A DNA stretch of 64,000 bases from Parapedobacter luteus (GCF_900168055.1 NZ_FUYS01000009.1:115553-179552); one strand, 5' to 3'; positions 35,642-45,510 are shown, numbered from the stretch's first letter. Notes: generated by a model not told the origin, from the sequence alone. Program-made: numbers and translations.

Positions 35642-36376
35642 ATGGTCAAGCGAATTACATGCATCGTCGTGGTCTGTTGTTCGGTAGTCGCCGCGGCCTG
35701 TGCGCAGTGGACCGACAGCACGCACTATTATGTGCAGCTTTCTTCTACCAATTCGATTAATAAGGCCAATAATCAGAGTGCCTTCCTTTTCAACAATGGA
35801 TTACGTTTTTCAATTCAAAAAGAGCGGATACGCCTCAATCTGAATAACAACTGGCTTTATGGACAACAAGACAGTGTCAAGACGAACAACGACTATTCTG
35901 CCAGCTTCGATGCCAACTTTTACCGCGCCAATAAGCGTTTTTTTTATTGGGGACTGGCAAATTACAACACCAGCTACTCATTGAGGATCAAAAACCAGCT
36001 CCTTACCGGTGCCGGCGTAGCATATAGCATGCTGGATAATGACGTAGCCTACATCAATATCAGCGATGGTTTGCTTTTTGACGCAAGCAGTATTCTTGAA
36101 AACGACATTCCTATACACTACCAGACCATACGCAATTCATTCCGCCTCGTATATAAGTTTACCATTAAGCAATTCGTCATCTTGCAAGGCACCAACTTTT
36201 ATCAACCCTCGCTTACGAGTGGGGCCGATTTCAACATCCGGCTGAATAACGACATTTCCTTTCAACTCAACAGATGGCTAAGCCTCAAAGCAGCCTTGAC
36301 GTATAATCGAATCAACCGTACGGACAGCGAGAATCTCCTATTTACATACGGGCTGGCCTTTGAACGGTATTTTTGA
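35642..36376 (+). CDS. DUF481-like outer-membrane beta-barrel protein
   Basis: 244 residues from the ATG at 35642 (a TTG three codons earlier overlaps the -7 box). A signal peptide (about 1-21, ending ACAQ) is followed by alternating aromatic strands such as NNGLRFSIQKERIRLNLNNNW, and it ends with the aromatic C-terminal YGLAFERYF expected of a barrel. The strand pattern resembles DUF481 proteins. Function unknown. The ATG is only 6 nt after a TAAGTTTG box, so the mRNA may be leaderless. Confidence 0.75.
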   Translation: MVKRITCIVVVCCSVVAAACAQWTDSTHYYVQLSSTNSINKANNQSAFLFNNGLRFSIQKERIRLNLNNNWLYGQQDSVKTNNDYSASFDANFYRANKRFFYWGLANYNTSYSLRIKNQLLTGAGVAYSMLDNDVAYINISDGLLFDASSILENDIPIHYQTIRNSFRLVYKFTIKQFVILQGTNFYQPSLTSGADFNIRLNNDISFQLNRWLSLKAALTYNRINRTDSENLLFTYGLAFERYF

Positions 36377-36386
36377 CTATGACGTG

Positions 36387-37613
36387 TTATTCCGGTACAA
36401 AGCTCAGGCTTGAGAGGCGGTCATCTGCAAAAATCTCATTCGCAATCGCTAATAATTGATCGGCCGTAACCGCATCAATTTTGCCAAACACCTCATTCAA
36501 CGTCTGCACGCTACCATAATCCAATAGGCTTTTGGCCAACGTGATGATTAAATTAAGCCTGTTTTCTTCGCCCAACGCTATCTGTCCCTTAAACTTCTTT
36601 TTCGCTTGATAAAGCTGCATCACCCCGAGCTTTTGTTCGCGCATTTTTTTCAGCTGTTGTCCTACCAACCGTCGCGCCTTGTCCGCTTTCTCCTCATCGG
36701 TACCAAAGTAGATATGAAACAATCCCGTGTCAGAAAGCGGTGTATAATTGGATTCAATGGTGTATGCAATACCATGCCGTTCGCGCACGACCAAATTGAG
36801 TCTCGAGCTCATGCCCATCCCCCCCAGTATATTGTTGAGCAGCAATAACCCGGTCTTATATTCATGATGAATGTCGTAAGCCAACCCACCCATCACATAA
36901 TGTGCTTGGTTTATGGGTTTCTTAATGACCGCATGGTGGTTTCCGTATTGGGTAGGAGCCTGCCGATATCGCCGGTTTCGACTTTCCGGAATCTTGCCCA
37001 GAATCCGGTTGGCAATACCTCGTACCTCCTTTAGGGAATAATCACCGGTGACGCCAATCACAATCTCATGCGTATTGTAATTCCGCTGGATAAAATTAAC
37101 GATATCGGCCTTGGTAAGTCGTTTCAGATCATCAACCGTACCCAATATATTATGTCCAAGTGCATGTCCTTGAAAGAGTAGGTCTTCAAAATCATCCATG
37201 ATGGCCTCTTCGGGACTGTCCCAATAAGAAGCCATCTCATCCAGAATTACCCCTTTTTCTTTTTCCATCTCGCTTTCCGGAAAAACCGAATGAAAAAACA
37301 AATCTTCAAAGAGATCCAACGCTCGTGCCAAATACGGTGTTAGGAAAGACGCGTGAACACAGGTATACTCTTTGGTAGTGTAGGCATTCAGATCGCCCCC
37401 TACGGCCTCAAGCCTATTTAATATTTGTGTAGTATTGCGTTTTTCCGTTTGCTTAAACAACAGATGCTCGATGAAATGAGCCAACCCGTAATGCCCCTCT
37501 TGCTCATCCCTTGCTCCGGCATTGATGATCATGCATGCATGAGACACCGGCGATGTGGAGTGATGTTGGATTACCCGGATGCCGTTGGGTAACTGAATAA
37601 GATCGTATTCCAT
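36387..37613 (-). CDS. M16 family zinc metallopeptidase
   Basis: 408 residues from the ATG at 37613. It has the inverted zinc motif HFIEH at about 47-51, a downstream glutamate region (ATKEYTCVHASF, with the conserved E), and the R/Y pair region near the C-terminal half (NLVVRERHGIAY). Pitrilysin-type enzymes degrade peptides; short bacterial forms act as dimers or with an inactive partner. No signal peptide, so cytosolic. Convergent with the outer-membrane protein gene (10 bp apart). Confidence 0.93.
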   Translation of the reverse strand: MEYDLIQLPNGIRVIQHHSTSPVSHACMIINAGARDEQEGHYGLAHFIEHLLFKQTEKRNTTQILNRLEAVGGDLNAYTTKEYTCVHASFLTPYLARALDLFEDLFFHSVFPESEMEKEKGVILDEMASYWDSPEEAIMDDFEDLLFQGHALGHNILGTVDDLKRLTKADIVNFIQRNYNTHEIVIGVTGDYSLKEVRGIANRILGKIPESRNRRYRQAPTQYGNHHAVIKKPINQAHYVMGGLAYDIHHEYKTGLLLLNNILGGMGMSSRLNLVVRERHGIAYTIESNYTPLSDTGLFHIYFGTDEEKADKARRLVGQQLKKMREQKLGVMQLYQAKKKFKGQIALGEENRLNLIITLAKSLLDYGSVQTLNEVFGKIDAVTADQLLAIANEIFADDRLSSLSFVPE

Positions 37614-37630
37614 TGCCACGCAAGATAACA

Positions 37631-37665
37631 AAAACCTGCTGGGTTTTCAGAACCCAGTAGGTTTT
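37631..37665 (-). terminator. Terminator after the Gly-rich barrel gene
   Basis: A 13-bp stem with one G-U pair (37633-37645 with 37651-37663) and a 5-nt loop is followed by T residues on both strands (TTTTT on minus, TTTTTT on plus). It lies directly after the barrel gene stop on minus. Confidence 0.8.
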
Positions 37666-40587
37666 TTAGCCTCCACCTCCGGGTCTGCGATCGCCTCTCC
37701 AGCCTCCTGGACCTCCGGGCCCACCGGGACGGTCAAACATGTTTCCCCCAGCAAAATTTGAAAAGCGGTAAGACACCGTAAGCATAAAATAGCGTGCCAA
37801 GCGATTGCTGCGGCTATCGACGATCATATTCTCGGTCACATTCCGTGAAACGTTGATCTGTTCATTAAGCAAATCGAAAGCTTGGAATCGGATTGCGCCA
37901 GTCCTGCCTTTAAAAAACTGCTTTTCGATATACGAATTGATGATAAATGGATTAGCCTGCACCGAAGCACTGTAACCGTTGTTGGTTGTTTTTGCCAAAT
38001 CCGCTCCAAATATCCAGGTAGGGGAGAGGTTGACCGAACCATTCAACGTAAAAGCCCAAGTTGAAATATTATTATCCGCATTATTGCGGGATACCACGGT
38101 ATTGGTTGTGGTGTTGTACGTATAACGTATTCCGGGTACGACCTCTACAAATTCAGAAGGGTTATACCGGAAATTAATGTTTTGGCTTATCAGCCAATTT
38201 TTTGCAATATTGCGCAATGTCTGGAAGTCCGGTTCAGCGCCCGGGGTAGCAACGTCCGAAGTTGTGAATGAGACATTGTTATTGTACATGACCATCCCAC
38301 CATAAGAGATGGTATAGGTCCGATTCGAAAACGGTTTTGAGAAGTTGTAAAAACCCCGTGCGTTATAAAATCCGCTGGTATTGAGATACTCGGTTTCCTG
38401 CACGACCCCTAACGTTGGGTGATTGGGGATTGTTGTCCGATTGGTCACAATCTTATCTTCCGCCAACGACCCGGTAGCGCCGACGAAGAAAGACGTCCCA
38501 TTACTGATGTCAAAATTACGGTAATTGATACGGAGTTCGTGTGTGAACTCTGCATTAAGGTTCGGATTACCGGTCACGGGCGCATTTGGATTCGAATAGT
38601 CCGTGAAAGGTTGTATTTGAGTCACACTCGGCTCGGTGGCCCGCCCGGTATAATTTACATTAAACCGTTTGGTGCGGGACATCTCATACTCCAACCGTGC
38701 CACCGGCATCCAGTTAAAGCCGTCTCGGCTAATGGGAACATACTCGCCGTTGACATTCGCAGCCCCCCTTAGTAGATTGGGCTGTGCCGCCACGCCGAGC
38801 GAGTAATTCCATTTATCTTTACGGTATCGATAGGTTAGGGATCCACGGTGTGTATAAAACGTGTAGTCGTACTGCTGATCCACGTTATACCCCGGCTGGT
38901 CAATAATTGCCCCATCCAAATTATAAGCGTTGGCCCTCCTATTATTGTCATATGACGCAAAATTAAAATCATAACTTGCCTCTACCGTGCTGTTCTTGCC
39001 AACTGGCTCGATATAAGAAACGGTCGTCCCGCCATTGAGGCTTTTGTTCTGAAGATCCACTAAATGCTGTTCATATTCGGCAAGGTAATCTTCTACCGAG
39101 CCTTGAAACACGATCGAATTAATGATCCGTTCCTGGTCTTGTTCAGTACTCGCCGTATTAATGGAGAAATTTACAAAGATGTTACGGCCGTTGTCGCTCA
39201 ATCGACGGTTATACAAGCCACTGGCACCATAGTTCGGTGAGTAAGACCGATTAGTTTGATTATTTTCAAGATCATTTACAAGTACATCGCCCAACCTATT
39301 TCTGCTCAACGATAAGTTATCTCCCCGGTTTTGCCGATAACTGAAATTAGGTGAAAACTTAATGAAGTTTTTCTGATCTGGTTTGTATTCAACATTCCAA
39401 CTGAACCTATGGTCGTTACCGATACTTCCATTGTTCATGTTACTTGATATAAAGGTATTTTCTCCCGAAGCGATAACTTCTTCCAACCGGTCGCTCAGCG
39501 TCGTGTTATCGGTATGACCGAAACTATAATCACCGTACATCAATAATTTGTCATTGATATCTTGGCGGTAGTTGATACCGATAGACTGCGTATTGGTGAT
39601 CCCGTCGCTGCCACCGAAACCGCCGCCGCCCATCCCGCCTCGGGCAAAACCACCACCGCCCATGCCACCGAAGCTGCCGCCACCGGGTCCGCGACGGGCA
39701 CCGCCACCTCGTATGTTGAAATCAAACATATTCGCGTTTACATTATTCAAGTTTCCCAAGACCGATAATTGCATGCCCTCTTTAAATTTGCCATACGATC
39801 CTGTTGCCTGATAGCGATCTTCCGTACCGCCGCCCACACGGAAATTGCCGTATTCACCATTATTATTCTCAGGAGCGATTTCCAGGTTTAATACCCGCTC
39901 GGGGCTGCCGCTACGGTTACCGGTCAGGTTGGCCATATCGCCATAGTCATCCACAATCTGGATTTTTTCGATGATTTCCGCTGGCAGGTTCTGTATAGCA
40001 GCCTTTATATCCCCGCCGAAATAGTCGCGGCCATTAATCCGAGCACGCGTTACACTTTCGCCCTGGGCGGTAACATTGCCATCCTTATCGACTTCCACAC
40101 CGTCGAGCTTTTTCAATGCATCCTGTACCAACGCCCCTTCACGAAGCCTTAGATCTTTAGTTGCGTATTCGAGTGTATCTTCCTTAACCGTCATTGCGGC
40201 GACACCCGTGACGGACACCTCTGCGAGCATTTGGCTCGATTCGTTTAGGCTTACGGGCAGCATCAGCTCATTTTTACCTGCTTCGAAAGCAAAGCTCCGC
40301 TGAAGCGTGTCGAGGCCCAGACTGGTTACCGTAAGGACAAAACGATCGCCTTTTATATTGGTGAACGTAAAAAGACCTCCTGCACCGGAGCTTGTGTGCA
40401 CAGAGTCGAGGGGCGAGACGAGTTTAATGGAGGCGCCTACAACGGGTTCACCTCGCTGATTGCTTAACGTGCCTTGCACCCGTTTGTTGGTTTGGGAAAA
40501 TCCCAGAACGCTGAGCGAGGTCAATAAAACGCTCAAAAGACTTACTGTAAATGTTTGTCTAATACCTGATTGATTGCTAATTGTCAT
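37666..40587 (-). CDS. TonB-receptor-like outer-membrane beta-barrel protein with Gly-rich insert
   Basis: 973-residue outer-membrane protein of the OMP_b-brl_3 type. It has an N-terminal signal (to about 31), a carboxypeptidase-regulatory-like domain (about 36-115), a TonB-plug-like domain (about 130-240, with VQDALKKLDGVEVDKDGNV) and a long C-terminal barrel. A Gly-rich low-complexity insert (about 294-328) interrupts the start of the barrel, and the C-terminus carries a second Gly/Pro/Arg-rich tail (about 947-973) after the last strand. Substrate unknown. It is co-transcribed after the CBM9-like gene (17 bp gap), and lacks a SusD partner. Confidence 0.88.
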   Translation of the reverse strand: MTISNQSGIRQTFTVSLLSVLLTSLSVLGFSQTNKRVQGTLSNQRGEPVVGASIKLVSPLDSVHTSSGAGGLFTFTNIKGDRFVLTVTSLGLDTLQRSFAFEAGKNELMLPVSLNESSQMLAEVSVTGVAAMTVKEDTLEYATKDLRLREGALVQDALKKLDGVEVDKDGNVTAQGESVTRARINGRDYFGGDIKAAIQNLPAEIIEKIQIVDDYGDMANLTGNRSGSPERVLNLEIAPENNNGEYGNFRVGGGTEDRYQATGSYGKFKEGMQLSVLGNLNNVNANMFDFNIRGGGARRGPGGGSFGGMGGGGFARGGMGGGGFGGSDGITNTQSIGINYRQDINDKLLMYGDYSFGHTDNTTLSDRLEEVIASGENTFISSNMNNGSIGNDHRFSWNVEYKPDQKNFIKFSPNFSYRQNRGDNLSLSRNRLGDVLVNDLENNQTNRSYSPNYGASGLYNRRLSDNGRNIFVNFSINTASTEQDQERIINSIVFQGSVEDYLAEYEQHLVDLQNKSLNGGTTVSYIEPVGKNSTVEASYDFNFASYDNNRRANAYNLDGAIIDQPGYNVDQQYDYTFYTHRGSLTYRYRKDKWNYSLGVAAQPNLLRGAANVNGEYVPISRDGFNWMPVARLEYEMSRTKRFNVNYTGRATEPSVTQIQPFTDYSNPNAPVTGNPNLNAEFTHELRINYRNFDISNGTSFFVGATGSLAEDKIVTNRTTIPNHPTLGVVQETEYLNTSGFYNARGFYNFSKPFSNRTYTISYGGMVMYNNNVSFTTSDVATPGAEPDFQTLRNIAKNWLISQNINFRYNPSEFVEVVPGIRYTYNTTTNTVVSRNNADNNISTWAFTLNGSVNLSPTWIFGADLAKTTNNGYSASVQANPFIINSYIEKQFFKGRTGAIRFQAFDLLNEQINVSRNVTENMIVDSRSNRLARYFMLTVSYRFSNFAGGNMFDRPGGPGGPGGWRGDRRPGGGG

Positions 40588-40604
40588 TATTAATAAATAA
40601 AAAA

Positions 40605-41378
40605 TTATTCTTTAGCCAAAGGTGCCACCACCCACACGCCGGGTTCTTCTCTAGGTTTTGATGGTGTCGGCTGTCCATATCCGTAGGGATATCCGTAGCC
40701 ATATGGATACCCATAACCGCGTCTCATCGTACTGGCTGAGCTACCACTGCCGGGTATTATCACGCCGTTGATTTTGATGTTGAAAGCCAACTCTCCGGTG
40801 TCGCCGACAGACACGCCCAAGCGATTCAATGGAATTGCCATTTCAACACACAGCGCATCGGCCGTATCCAATGTGGCTTGTGCTTGTACTCCGTATGTAT
40901 TTTCGAGGGAAATTTGGCCGTCGAGTATGTCTTCAAACCGCATTACGTAAATCGCCCGTATAGCTTCAAGGGCCCCTTTTCGCATGTCATCGGGACGATT
41001 GTCGTTGTCTGCAGACATAATCGAACGGAATGCCAAGCGGTCCGCAACGGGAAAATATACCGTAGGCCCCTCCCTTTTTTTGCCCTTAATGTTAACCATA
41101 CAGGCGAGCCCCTGTGCAAAAATTTGCATCTGCCGATCCTTATCAAGTACCCGCATCGCGATGTACAGGTTTTCCGTATCGTTCTTGATGTGATAACGAA
41201 ATTTCTGCGTGGTGTGTTCATAGGTTAGTGTGTCTCCCCATTCATCAAGCTTGCCGTCAATGACGATGGAGGCCGCCCAATCCAGCGATTGTTGGACATT
41301 ACCTTTGTTGCGCTGCGCGAATATTGGATTCACTGCAACAAAAACAAACAGCAATAACGTACAAGTATTCTTAGTCAT
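40605..41378 (-). CDS. Secreted CBM9/DOMON-like protein with Tyr-Gly-rich tail
   Basis: 257 residues from the ATG at 41378, which gives a signal peptide (MTKNTCTLLLFVFVAVNPIFAQ); the frame is open further upstream but that sequence looks non-coding. The core (about 30-200) has IVIDGKLDEWGDTL, NLYIAMRVLDKD and VEMAIPLNRLGV, typical of CBM9-like/DOMON sugar- or heme-binding folds. The tail (about 219-240) contains near-perfect GYPYGY repeats followed by a Pro-rich end. It is the first gene of an operon with the Gly-rich barrel, which suggests a surface ligand-binding partner (inference). Confidence 0.78.
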   Translation of the reverse strand: MTKNTCTLLLFVFVAVNPIFAQRNKGNVQQSLDWAASIVIDGKLDEWGDTLTYEHTTQKFRYHIKNDTENLYIAMRVLDKDRQMQIFAQGLACMVNIKGKKREGPTVYFPVADRLAFRSIMSADNDNRPDDMRKGALEAIRAIYVMRFEDILDGQISLENTYGVQAQATLDTADALCVEMAIPLNRLGVSVGDTGELAFNIKINGVIIPGSGSSASTMRRGYGYPYGYGYPYGYGQPTPSKPREEPGVWVVAPLAKE

Positions 41379-41633
41379 TTGTACTGTAATGTGTGATTTT
41401 GACACCATCATACGTGATAAGTTTAATTGTATAAGAATTATTACAACCGAAGTATTAAACCGATTTAATCTTGAAAAAATGGCTATCTTCCCTTGCTCTT
41501 CCGCTAATAAAGCAAACCGCTTTCCAACAAAACGCATCGAATCAAACGTATGCACCTGCTTCGCAGGAAAGAAAAACCAATACGTGTAAAAGCTTAGCAC
41601 AGCGATTTCATAAACGCTGCTGAAAATAAACAC

Positions 41634-41664
41634 TTGTGAAAAAAAGTCAACTTATCTAAGTTTG
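41634..41664 (+). promoter_or_regulatory. Promoter of rnhB
   Basis: TTG (41634-41636), 20 nt, TAAGTTTG (41657-41664). The start point would be near 41671, 23 nt before the rnhB ATG. Confidence 0.6.
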
Positions 41665-41693
41665 CTACCGGTTTAACGAAACTGTTTGGAATA

Positions 41694-42290
41694 ATGCTAC
41701 TACCTAGGTATCAGGATATACTTCTCGAAGCGGGCTGCGATGAAGCAGGTAGGGGGTGTTTAGCCGGCCCTGTCTTTGCCGCCGCTGTCATCTTTTCAAA
41801 AGACTTCAGACACGAGGTACTCACGGATTCTAAACAACTTTCTGCTGCCCAACGCCAAGAACTGCGCCATATCATCGAATCGAACGCCCTGGCTTTTGCG
41901 GTGGCAAGCGTGGCGGCTGAGGAGATCGATCGGATCAATATCCATAACGCTTCCTATTTGGCAATGCATCGGGCGCTCGACACCTTGGCGTTAAAAGCCG
42001 AATATATCATTGTCGATGGTAACCGGTTTATCCCTTATCAGCAGGTCCCGTATTGTTGTATTATAAAAGGCGACGGTAAGTATTTATCGATTGCTGCAGC
42101 ATCCATACTTGCTAAAACCTATCGCGACGAATACATGGAAAGCCTCGCTACCGAGTTTCCGGAATACGGCTGGTGCCAAAACAAAGGTTATCCAACCATC
42201 CAGCATAGAAACGCCATCCTACAGCATGGGTTTACACCTCATCATCGCCGAACCTTCCGCGTCACTGACCCCCAGCTTAAGCTTTTTTGA
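41694..42290 (+). CDS. rnhB: Ribonuclease HII
   Basis: 198-residue RNase HII, which removes ribonucleotides from DNA. It has the catalytic GCDEAGRGCLAGPV motif near the N-terminus (Asp-Glu), the later DGNRF aspartate and KYLSIAAASILAKTYRD. Length is normal. Its 3' end overlaps the convergent YfhO-family gene by 14 bp. Confidence 0.96.
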   Translation: MLLPRYQDILLEAGCDEAGRGCLAGPVFAAAVIFSKDFRHEVLTDSKQLSAAQRQELRHIIESNALAFAVASVAAEEIDRINIHNASYLAMHRALDTLALKAEYIIVDGNRFIPYQQVPYCCIIKGDGKYLSIAAASILAKTYRDEYMESLATEFPEYGWCQNKGYPTIQHRNAILQHGFTPHHRRTFRVTDPQLKLF

Positions 42291-44742
42291 CCGGTGCGGT
42301 TCCTTTTCTTACCTCCAGCCAAATGGCCAAACCGATACCGAACAATAAGACGATGGAGCCAACCAACGAAATCGTTTCTCCCAGATGGTAGGATTGCGGT
42401 TCAAATTTAAACTCGACTTTATGGTTTCCTCCTGGCAGTTGCAAAGCACGCAAAAGGTAGTTTGCCCTTAGAATCGGCAGCTCTTCGCCATCTACAAACG
42501 CCTTCCAACCTTTGTCATACCATATTTCGGAAAATACCGCCAATGCATCATTGGGCGTAGAGTATTCATATACCAGCCGATCAGGTCGATAAGAAGTTAG
42601 TTCAATGGTAGCGTTCACTGGAGTTCGCAACCGTTTTTCGTCCAACCATGGTTTGAACTCTTCATGGATAAAAGCCTCTTTACGCGGATCAAACCCATTG
42701 ATAGCTTGCATTTCTTCTTCATTGTCTTTCACTAAGGTGACTTTCTCTACGAACCATGCATTGCCAGCCGCTGTATTGCGCCGTTGGATGCGTTCACTGT
42801 TCTGGTTATTGTCCCGCGTGATGATGTATCGGGTGTTGAGCATATCGAGTACATCTTCGTTGATGGCACCAGAAAACTGCCGTTCAATAACTTCCTGATA
42901 ACGCATAAGCTTAGCGGCATGATAGCCACCGATGGATTTGTGAAAATAAGACGTACGGGAATCCGCAAAAGGATTCGTCGTCAAGTCAAACACACGGTAA
43001 TTGGGGTCCCTATCCATCAAAATAAGCCGATCTACCTCACGCTCCTGTATAAATTGGCGATTTAGCTGCAATTTGTCTACAAACCGATCTGCATTCAAGT
43101 ACCGCTTGTCTACACTCCATAGATCTATCAACGTAACAAGACCTAACAGCATAACGACTGATTGCACTTTTAGCTTGTTTTTGACGAGTAACCATACCAG
43201 CCCGAATGTAATAACGATGAATAACAGCGACCGGAACGCGTCGGCCCTTGCCAAGGCGGCGCGGTCTTTCACCAATGCAGACACCAGTTCGTTGGCTAAG
43301 GTATTGTCCCGTAGCTGTTGCGCATATTGCTGAATCATCGCTTGGTGGTTGGAGCTCTTGAAGCTCAGGAATACATCGGGCAACAGCGCAATAAGCAGCA
43401 CGGCGCCTCCTACACCATACAAGACATATAGCAGCTTTTTATCCAATTTTTTGATCTTGTCACCTTGCGTGGCGATTTCGCTCACGGTCAAAACCGCCAG
43501 AATAGGAACCGACAGTGTTGCTATAATCAACACCGATTCAACGGCCCTAAACTTATTGTACATTGGAAAATAATTGAAGAACAAATCTGAAACCAATGGA
43601 AAATGCCGTCCAAACGACAGTAGCAGCACCAAGGCTGTCGTCGCGAGTAGCCACCACTTAAGCTTACCTTTTACAACAAATAATCCCAATATAAATAAAA
43701 AGACTACTCCGGCACCAAAATACCACGGTCCCGAAGTAAAATCTTTTTCTCCCCAATAAGTCGGAAAGTTAGCCGCGGCTTCGGGTGAATATGCGTGATT
43801 CATTAATACCTTAGCCACGTTAGAACTCGCATCCAGTTGGGTTGAAGTTCCCCCGCCATAGGCATTAGGTATTAAAAATGTCAGGCTTTCTCCCACCCCC
43901 TGGCTCCATTGGTAAGCGTATTCGCGGCTTACGCCATTATCTGCCCGTTGCGCATTTTCGGTTTTTAAATTAGCCCTTCCTCGCAACGTTTCTTTACTGT
44001 ACTCATAGGTCGGCCACAATAAGGAAGCATTTACCGCCAAAGCCACGAGTACAGCCACTGCTTGGTATACGATAGCCCTGCCGAAGCCTAACAATCGTTT
44101 TTCTTTGACTGCATGGTATAGCTCGATGCCCACCAATATCAACACGGCCAGAAATAAATAGTACGTTACCTGAATGTGATTTACCCGAATTTCAAGCGCC
44201 ATGGCTAATGCCAGTAATACAGCACCCCATAGGTATCTGCCTCGAAACGCCAGCAATATGCCCGCCAATATCGGTGCCATGAAGGCTACAGCGTAAGTCT
44301 TATTGGCATGCCCTGCTTCGATATAAATAAAATTGTAGGACGAAAACGCAAATGCAATAGCGCCCACGGCGGCCAACCACGGCCTTACCTTCAGAACAGT
44401 GAACAATAGATAAGCCCCCAACAAATATAACAACACAACGTCGATGGGATGTGGAAATACTGCTTTAACCCCCCGCAGCAAATACGTGGTCAGGTTATTG
44501 GGCAATTCCATCAGCACTTGATACGACGGCATTCCGCCAAACATGGAATTGGTCCAGAGCGGCATATCGCCATCACGGGCCTTGATATCTACTATCTCCT
44601 TCTGCCCCGCCTGAGCGAGCAACACATCTTGCTGATACAGTACTTTCCCTTGCCAGGCAGGAGTAAAATACAGAAAACAGATGGCGATGAAAACGCCAAT
44701 CACCGCCAAGTGAGTCGAATTGTTGTTGAACCAGGTCTTCAT
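42277..44742 (-). CDS. YfhO-family membrane protein
   Basis: 821-residue polytopic membrane protein with about 12 helices in the first two thirds, then a soluble domain and a final helix near the C-terminus. Family features are the N-terminal FTPAWQGKVLYQQD segment and the late FSEIWYDKGWKAFVDGEELPILRANYLLRALQLPGGNH region (WYDKGW, FVDG, NYLLRAL, PGG). YfhO proteins are GT-C-like and linked in Firmicutes to glycosylation of lipoteichoic acid; here the acceptor is unknown, likely an envelope glycolipid or protein. A TAAGTTTG box lies at 44779-44772 on minus, 30 bp upstream. Confidence 0.9.
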   Translation of the reverse strand: MKTWFNNNSTHLAVIGVFIAICFLYFTPAWQGKVLYQQDVLLAQAGQKEIVDIKARDGDMPLWTNSMFGGMPSYQVLMELPNNLTTYLLRGVKAVFPHPIDVVLLYLLGAYLLFTVLKVRPWLAAVGAIAFAFSSYNFIYIEAGHANKTYAVAFMAPILAGILLAFRGRYLWGAVLLALAMALEIRVNHIQVTYYLFLAVLILVGIELYHAVKEKRLLGFGRAIVYQAVAVLVALAVNASLLWPTYEYSKETLRGRANLKTENAQRADNGVSREYAYQWSQGVGESLTFLIPNAYGGGTSTQLDASSNVAKVLMNHAYSPEAAANFPTYWGEKDFTSGPWYFGAGVVFLFILGLFVVKGKLKWWLLATTALVLLLSFGRHFPLVSDLFFNYFPMYNKFRAVESVLIIATLSVPILAVLTVSEIATQGDKIKKLDKKLLYVLYGVGGAVLLIALLPDVFLSFKSSNHQAMIQQYAQQLRDNTLANELVSALVKDRAALARADAFRSLLFIVITFGLVWLLVKNKLKVQSVVMLLGLVTLIDLWSVDKRYLNADRFVDKLQLNRQFIQEREVDRLILMDRDPNYRVFDLTTNPFADSRTSYFHKSIGGYHAAKLMRYQEVIERQFSGAINEDVLDMLNTRYIITRDNNQNSERIQRRNTAAGNAWFVEKVTLVKDNEEEMQAINGFDPRKEAFIHEEFKPWLDEKRLRTPVNATIELTSYRPDRLVYEYSTPNDALAVFSEIWYDKGWKAFVDGEELPILRANYLLRALQLPGGNHKVEFKFEPQSYHLGETISLVGSIVLLFGIGLAIWLEVRKGTAPVKKA

Positions 44743-45126
44743 TTATCGCAATGGTTGTAATAACAAAGTGCCAAACTTAGATAAATTGCCTCGTATTCAC
44801 GAACTCCTATCCAATAAAATTTACTGTCCTTATCACCTTTCGGTCGCACGGCCCTGTTGAGCAATTTGCCTGATACCCACATGCAGCATATCTTGGGATA
44901 AAGTCGGAGTGATTCGTTTCTACGATGGTGACTGCCACCCACCTACTCAGCTAACACGGAATATCGCAACACTGGTAATGGCGATATTAAGCGACCCGGC
45001 TTAGCGCGGTTGAAAAGGTCTTTTTCGGGTAAGGTATGATACCGCGAACGTATAATATTGGTTTAAAGATTAAGTAGGATGCCGCAAATGCACAATTGCT
45101 TTGCGGCATCCAATGCCTTTTCGAGT
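44743..45126. other. Intergenic region with a 12-bp perfect hairpin
   Basis: No gene is seen in these 384 bp. The -7 box of the YfhO gene lies at 44772-44779 (minus). A perfect 12-bp inverted repeat, GGATGCCGCAAA (45077-45088) with TTTGCGGCATCC (45100-45111), lies 16 bp after the VOC gene stop. It lacks a T tract on the VOC strand but has a short CCTTTT on plus. Confidence 0.6.
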
Positions 45127-45510
45127 TTACCGAAGTGGTAATTCGCCCGATTGAAAAAACGCCAATGGATGGCCGTCTGGATCGGCAATTTCGGCACTCC
45201 AGCCACCGGGAGCTTCTGTAACGGGGGTGACTATCTCAACACCTTCATTCGCCAGCTTTTCCAATACAGATTCCATATACCCGTCCTCGAGCTCGAATAC
45301 CACGACAGGTGACCGGCCGGCCTTTTCTGTTCCTTGAAAAAACAGCAATTCAACATGATCTTCCCACTTTGCAATCAACCAATCGGCCTCATCCCCGCCA
45401 GATTGGCGCACTGTTTCAATTCCCAAAACGTTTCGGTAAAAGTGTTCTGTACGGTCGATATCGCTTACGTTAAAAATTATGGCAATACCTTTTTTCAATT
45501 TTAAATCCAT
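45127..45510 (-). CDS. VOC (glyoxalase/bleomycin-resistance) superfamily protein
   Basis: 127 residues from the ATG at 45510 (136 from an ATG at 45537). One VOC module pair: strand IAIIFNVSDIDRTEHFYRNVLGI at the start, VVFELEDG in the middle and the closing GGWSAEIADPDGHPLAFFQ. Such proteins act as dimers on small molecules (isomerases, dioxygenases, drug binding); the reaction cannot be told. It is 11-38 bp downstream of the sigma-like gene and probably co-transcribed. Confidence 0.9.
   Translation of the reverse strand: MDLKLKKGIAIIFNVSDIDRTEHFYRNVLGIETVRQSGGDEADWLIAKWEDHVELLFFQGTEKAGRSPVVVFELEDGYMESVLEKLANEGVEIVTPVTEAPGGWSAEIADPDGHPLAFFQSGELPLR

Noticed and set aside
39562..39811. Gly/Pro-coding repeats as a possible CRISPR or tandem array
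   Set aside because: They are the codons for the Gly-rich insert of the barrel protein, without regular spacers.
41379..41633. N-terminal extension of the CBM9-like protein
   Set aside because: The ATG at 41378 gives a clean signal peptide; the upstream part looks like non-coding sequence and overlaps nothing conserved.
44739..44942. 67-residue open frame on minus upstream of the YfhO gene
   Set aside because: Composition unlike a protein, overlaps the YfhO start and its -7 box.
44943..45060. Possible tRNA-like sequence
   Set aside because: No cloverleaf with a T-loop (GTTCGA-type) could be drawn.
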